A DNA stretch of 38,006 nt, from contig JAISTB010000022.1 of assembly GCA_031272775.1 (NCBI GenBank), positions 1 to 38,006 of the forward strand, in the 5' to 3' direction. The notes beneath the pieces were generated by a model. That model made no database searches and had not been told where the DNA came from. It saw nothing but the letters and a program-made list of their open reading frames with translations. Of the stretch, positions 34,422 to 38,006 are shown piece by piece (positions within the stretch are counted from its first letter, which is position 1; every line of letters starts with the position of its first letter). The DNA is from Fusobacteriaceae bacterium (GTDB taxonomy: Bacteria > Fusobacteriota > Fusobacteriia > Fusobacteriales > Fusobacteriaceae). A program made the translations under genes and the position numbers.

Positions 34422-35807
34422 ATGTCAGTAGCAGGCGCAATTGCCGTACCCCATCCCCCGCTGATCCTGCCGCAGGTGGGCCGCGGGGAGGAAAAGAAAA
34501 TTCAAAAGACCATTGACGGGTACCGGGAAGCGGCGGCCATGGTCGCCCGCTGGCAGCCCGAAACCATCGTCCTCGTGTCGCCCCACACGACGATCTACGC
34601 CGATTACATTCACCTCTCGCCGGGCCCGGGCGCCTCGGGAGATCTGCGTCAGTTCGGCGTCAGGGACTACGCCTTGCGTGTGGATTACGACGAAAAATTT
34701 GTGGACGCCCTGTCGGTACTCTGCAAGGACAAAGGCATTCCCGCGGGGACCATGGGCGAGCGGGAACCCGCCCTCGATTACGCGACCATGATTCCTCTGG
34801 AGTTTGTCAATGAAAAATACCGGACCTACAAGCTTGTTCGGGCCGGATTTGCGTATCTCACGCCGGTTGAGCACTACCGCTTCGGGAAAATGATCGCGGC
34901 CGCGGCGGCCCTTTTGGGGAGGCGTATTGTCTTCATCGCCAGCGGCGATCTTTCTCACAAGCTCAAAGCCGACGGCCCCTACGGCTTTGCCCCGGAAGGG
35001 CCCGACTTTGACCGGCAGGTCACGGAAGCCATGGCCAAAGGGGATTTTCTGAAATTCCTGACCTTCCCCGACAATTTCTGCGAAAAGGCGGCCGAATGCG
35101 GCTTGCGCGCATTCCAGATCATGGCCGGCGTCCTGGACGGACTGGCCGTCCAATCGAAACTGCTTTCCTATGAAGGACCCTTCGGCGTAGGCTACGGCGT
35201 CGCGGCATTTTCCGTGACGGGAACGGATCCCGCCCGGGCCTTTGACCGGACTGCCGCGGAAAGGGAACAAAAATCCGTCGACGAAGCCAAAAGCGGTGAG
35301 GACGCCTATGTGAAGCTGGCGCGGCTCAGTCTCGAGACCTATGTGAAGACCGGAAAGCAGGCGGCCCTTCCCGAGGGGCTCCCCCCCGAAATGACCGGAA
35401 AACGCGCCGGGGCCTTTGTGTCCATCAAGAAAAACGGCCGGCTCCGGGGTTGCATCGGTACCATCGGGCCCGTCCGAGAATCCGTCGCGGCGGAAATATT
35501 GCGGAACGCCGTTTCCGCAGGGCAGGAAGACCCGCGCTTTTCCCCGGTTGAGGAAAAAGAACTGCCGAGTCTTGTCTACAGCGTCGACGTGCTGGGGGAA
35601 ACGGAACCTGTGGCGGACAAGAGCGCCCTTGACGTCAAACGCTACGGCGTCATCGTCACGAGCGGCGGCAGGCGGGGTCTGCTTCTTCCGAATCTGGAGG
35701 GTATCGACGACGTAGATACCCAGATTTCCATCGCCCGGCAGAAGGCGGGCATAGGGCCCTCGGAGCCCGTCACCCTCGAGCGCTTCGAGGTGATCCGGCA
35801 CAAATGA
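34422..35807 (+). CDS. amrA: AmmeMemoRadiSam system fused protein (LigB/MEMO-like plus AMMECR1)
   Basis: A 461-residue two-domain protein. Residues 1-265 resemble class III extradiol dioxygenase subunit B and MEMO proteins, with metal-site candidates His11 (VPHPPLIL), His55 (VSPHTTIY) and the SGDLSHKL segment near 175-182. Residues 285-461 form an AMMECR1 domain with the hallmark RLRGCIGTIGP (about 339-349). This domain pair and an adjacent radical SAM gene define the AmmeMemoRadiSam system named by comparative genomics, whose reaction is not well established. Its stop overlaps the radical SAM start by four bases. An antisense frame of almost equal length is a shadow. Confidence 0.92.
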   Translation: MSVAGAIAVPHPPLILPQVGRGEEKKIQKTIDGYREAAAMVARWQPETIVLVSPHTTIYADYIHLSPGPGASGDLRQFGVRDYALRVDYDEKFVDALSVLCKDKGIPAGTMGEREPALDYATMIPLEFVNEKYRTYKLVRAGFAYLTPVEHYRFGKMIAAAAALLGRRIVFIASGDLSHKLKADGPYGFAPEGPDFDRQVTEAMAKGDFLKFLTFPDNFCEKAAECGLRAFQIMAGVLDGLAVQSKLLSYEGPFGVGYGVAAFSVTGTDPARAFDRTAAEREQKSVDEAKSGEDAYVKLARLSLETYVKTGKQAALPEGLPPEMTGKRAGAFVSIKKNGRLRGCIGTIGPVRESVAAEILRNAVSAGQEDPRFSPVEEKELPSLVYSVDVLGETEPVADKSALDVKRYGVIVTSGGRRGLLLPNLEGIDDVDTQISIARQKAGIGPSEPVTLERFEVIRHK

Positions 35808-36631
35808 AGACCCTCTGTACCCTCTGCCCCAGGCGTTGCGAGCTCAACCGGGATCAGCGCGGCTTTTGCAGGGCCCGGATCAATCGCGGCGGGCAGATCG
35901 TCTCCGAAAATTACGGCAGACTCACGGCCATCGCCCTCGATCCCATCGAAAAAAAGCCCCTGTACCATTTTTACCCGGGCAATAAAATCCTGTCGGTCGG
36001 GAGTTACGGCTGCAACCTGCGCTGTCCCTTCTGCCAGAACCACGATATCGCCCAAGTCGGGGAAGACGCCGTTCCCTGGCGCTTTGTGAGTCCCGATGAA
36101 TTGGTCGGAAAGGCCATGGAGCTCATCCCCGCGGGGAATATCGGGATCGCGTATACCTATAACGAGCCGCTGATTTCCGCCGAATATGTCCTTGACTGCG
36201 CCAAGGCGGCCCGCCGGTATCATCTGAAAAACGTCCTCGTCACAAACGGGACGGCGTCAGAAGCGACCCTGGAAGCGCTTTTGCCGTGGATAGACGCCAT
36301 GAATATCGATCTCAAGGGCTTCAGCCAGGAATTTTACGACAAGGTCGGCGGGGATTTTGAGACCGTCAGGCAAACGATCCGGAAGGCCCGTGGCAGGACC
36401 CATATTGAGCTGACGAAACTCGTCGTGCCCGGCATGAATGATACCGAAGAGGACACGGAAGCCATGGCCAAATGGATCGCGGCGCTGGATCCGGGGATCC
36501 CCCTCCATGTGAGCCGGTTTTTTCCCCGCTACCGGATGTCGGATCTCGCTCCGACGCCCATAGCCACCGTCAGGCGGATGGCGGACGTCGCGAAAAAATA
36601 TCTGAAAAATGTCTATGTGGGAAATTGTTGA
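35804..36631 (+). CDS. amrS: AmmeMemoRadiSam system radical SAM enzyme
   Basis: A 275-residue radical SAM protein related to pyruvate formate-lyase activating enzymes. The [4Fe-4S] motif is CNLRCPFC (Cys70, Cys74, Cys77). An N-terminal cysteine cluster (Cys5, Cys8, Cys12, Cys22) is characteristic of this family. The SAM-binding stretch IAYTYNEPLI and the NIDLKGFSQEFY block follow. Translational coupling to the fused AMMECR1 gene (ATGA overlap) supports a shared function, perhaps modifying that protein or a common substrate. It is the last gene before a strong terminator. Confidence 0.93.
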   Translation: MKTLCTLCPRRCELNRDQRGFCRARINRGGQIVSENYGRLTAIALDPIEKKPLYHFYPGNKILSVGSYGCNLRCPFCQNHDIAQVGEDAVPWRFVSPDELVGKAMELIPAGNIGIAYTYNEPLISAEYVLDCAKAARRYHLKNVLVTNGTASEATLEALLPWIDAMNIDLKGFSQEFYDKVGGDFETVRQTIRKARGRTHIELTKLVVPGMNDTEEDTEAMAKWIAALDPGIPLHVSRFFPRYRMSDLAPTPIATVRRMADVAKKYLKNVYVGNC

Positions 36632-36635
36632 ATGT

Positions 36636-36664
36636 AAAAAAGACCGGCGGGGCCGGTCTTTTTT
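36636..36664. terminator. strong bidirectional terminator
   Basis: A perfect stem (36640-36648 with 36652-36660) with a three-base GGG loop, A run on the left and T run on the right. It ends the radical SAM gene on the plus strand and rfbB (stop at 36683) on the minus strand. Confidence 0.93.
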
Positions 36665-36682
36665 GATTCATTTTTCCCGATT

Positions 36683-37879
36683 TTACCGCTTGCCGTACAT
36701 CCGCTCGTAATAGCTTTGATAGTCACCGGAGACGACTTCATCCACCCAGTCTTGATGATCGAGATACCAGCGAATGGTCTTTTCGATCCCGAGCGTAAAA
36801 GGCGTTTCGGGATACCAGCCCAGCTCCCGGACGATCTTCGCGGGGTCAATGGCGTAGCGGGCGTCGTGACCGAGACGGTCGGTCACATAGGTGATCAAGC
36901 CCTCGCCGATATTCTCCAAATCGGTCTTGAGGACTTTTTGGTATCGGGGATTTTCGGCGATCAATTTTTTGATCGTCGCGATGGTGAGCTTGACGATACG
37001 GATGTTTTCCTCTTCATTGAAGCCGCCGACATTGTAGATTTCCCCGGGCCGCCCCTTTTCGAGGACGAGGGCGATGGCTTTACAATGGTCGTCCACATAG
37101 AGCCAGTCCCGCACGTTTTCGCCCTTTCCATAGACCGGGAGGGGTTGCCCCGCCAGGATGTTTTTGATCATCAGGGGAATCAGCTTTTCCGGAAAATGAT
37201 AAGGCCCGTAATTGTTTGAGCAGCGCGTGATGTTCCAGGGCAGGTGATACGTCTCGCCGTAGGCGATGACGATCATGTCGGCCGCGGCCTTGGAGGCCGA
37301 GTAGGGCGAGCGGGGATCAAGGGGGGTATGTTCCGTAAACATGCCGCTTCCATAGGTTTTGATATTTTTTCTTCCCGAGGCGATTCCGGCGACCTCGGCG
37401 TCGAGCGTCAACTCTCGCGGGGTCTCATAGTCTTTTTTCAGGCTCCCGTAGACCTCGTCTGTGGAGACCTGATGAAATTTTTTCCCCTCTTTCCACAGGG
37501 GGTAACCCCGCTCATCCTTTCCGAGTGTCCAGTATTTGCGCGCCGTGTCGAGAAGATTCTGGGTCCCGAGGATATTCGTTTCAAGAAAGAGCTTCGGATT
37601 TTCGATGGATCGGTCCACATGGGATTCGGCCGCGAAATTGACGACCTTGTCGATATCTTCATTTTTGAAGATCCGCTCGGTCAATTCCCGGTCGCAGATG
37701 TCCCCCCGGATAAAGCTGACTCGAGGGTCTTCCAGCTCCTCCCGGATCGTGCCGAGGTTCCCGGCGTAGGTGAGCTTGTCCAGCAGCACGAGGCGCGTGT
37801 CCTTCGTCCGCTTCAGCAGATATTTCGCAAAATTGGCGCCGATAAAGCCCGCGGCGCCTGTGATCAGGCAGGTTTTCAT
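36683..37879 (-). CDS. rfbB: dTDP-glucose 4,6-dehydratase
   Basis: A 398-residue extended short-chain dehydrogenase that converts dTDP-glucose to dTDP-4-keto-6-deoxyglucose, the branch point to rhamnose and other deoxysugars of LPS or surface polysaccharide. GAAGFIGAN (8-16) binds NAD. STDEVYG contains the Asp-Glu pair that replaces one catalytic Tyr function, and YSASKAAADM has the Tyr-x-x-x-Lys. The usual length is about 340-360; the excess is largely an insertion between STDEVYG and the TEHTPLDP loop (about 35 residues). The start has GGAGG upstream. rfbA, rfbC and rfbD are not in the window. Confidence 0.93.
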   Translation of the reverse strand: MKTCLITGAAGFIGANFAKYLLKRTKDTRLVLLDKLTYAGNLGTIREELEDPRVSFIRGDICDRELTERIFKNEDIDKVVNFAAESHVDRSIENPKLFLETNILGTQNLLDTARKYWTLGKDERGYPLWKEGKKFHQVSTDEVYGSLKKDYETPRELTLDAEVAGIASGRKNIKTYGSGMFTEHTPLDPRSPYSASKAAADMIVIAYGETYHLPWNITRCSNNYGPYHFPEKLIPLMIKNILAGQPLPVYGKGENVRDWLYVDDHCKAIALVLEKGRPGEIYNVGGFNEEENIRIVKLTIATIKKLIAENPRYQKVLKTDLENIGEGLITYVTDRLGHDARYAIDPAKIVRELGWYPETPFTLGIEKTIRWYLDHQDWVDEVVSGDYQSYYERMYGKR

Positions 37880-37925
37880 GATTCCTCCGGTGAAAGGGAT
37901 TGTCGTTTGCGTTTTTTCTTCCCAT

Positions 37926-37954
37926 AGTATAGCGGATTTTTCCGGATTTGTCCA
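37926..37954 (-). promoter_or_regulatory. promoter of rfbB
   Basis: Minus-strand TGGACA (37954-37949), 17 bp, TATACT (37931-37926), about 50 bp upstream of the rfbB start. The -35 box lies inside the left arm of an inverted repeat. Confidence 0.65.
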
Positions 37955-38006
37955 TGAATTTATCGCAAATCAAGCGGTTGTTGAAATAAAGTCATGGACA
38001 TTTCCG
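37943..38006. repeat. inverted repeat overlapping the rfbB -35 region
   Basis: Fifteen bases at 37943-37957 are the reverse complement of 37992-38006 apart from two positions, with a 34-bp spacer. The left arm covers the rfbB -35 box, so it may be an operator. The right arm reaches the window edge, so the repeat could continue. Confidence 0.5.

Noticed and set aside
34425-35801. 458-codon minus-strand open frame
   Set aside because: It mirrors the AmmeMemoRadiSam fused gene almost exactly. The sense protein has clear domains and the mirror does not.

Overview
The window is a gene-dense bacterial chromosome segment of about 38 kb with roughly mid-50s % GC by eye. It holds 36 well-supported protein genes plus one doubtful fragment at the left edge. 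The host is most likely a diderm (LPS-bearing) anaerobe with Firmicutes-like metabolism. Evidence for an outer membrane is a Kdo transferase (waaA) and dTDP-glucose 4,6-dehydratase. Evidence for the Firmicutes-like side is FabK-type enoyl-ACP reductase, the acetylase (DapH) lysine branch under a lysine riboswitch, a HutP-family protein and the AmmeMemoRadiSam genes. Negativicutes, Fusobacteriota or Synergistota relatives would fit, but no rRNA or other marker is present and this placement is inference. No tRNA, rRNA, CRISPR array or intact mobile element was seen.

Region 1 (249-6640, minus strand) is one operon behind a TTGACA-17-TATAGT promoter. It encodes a YheO/DauR-type regulator, a RidA-family protein, a complete TRAP transporter (DctP, DctQ, DctM), an M20 deacylase and a D-threonine aldolase/D-serine dehydratase-like PLP enzyme. 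Together these look like uptake and breakdown of a D-amino acid or an N-acylated form of one.

Region 2 (6755-9800, minus) has a GntP-type permease, a MetX-like alpha/beta hydrolase with an altered nucleophile elbow and a small acidic unknown protein. Region 3 (9936-16977) has a solitary peptide-type binding protein, a leaderless class C-type HAD phosphatase, aminopeptidase P, a PHP phosphatase, FabK and a zinc-ribbon protein. The phosphatase and the peptidase diverge from back-to-back consensus promoters.

Region 4 (17000-25798, minus) is a tightly packed run of ten genes: PQ-loop-like protein, HutP family, ltaE, ymdB-like, cmk, waaA, trmB, purA, uxaC and ung. Spacings are mostly -11 to +61 nt and a single terminator lies at the end. 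Region 5 (25830-26868) is a lone coiled-coil protein.

Region 6 (26919-33414, minus) is a lysine operon, lysC-asd-dapA-dapB-dapH-aminotransferase-unknown, preceded by a lysine riboswitch and an intrinsic terminator. Region 7 (33531-36664, plus) is a YdcF-like membrane protein followed by the fused AmmeMemoRadiSam protein and its radical SAM partner. Region 8 (36683-38006, minus) is rfbB with its promoter and an inverted repeat at the window edge.
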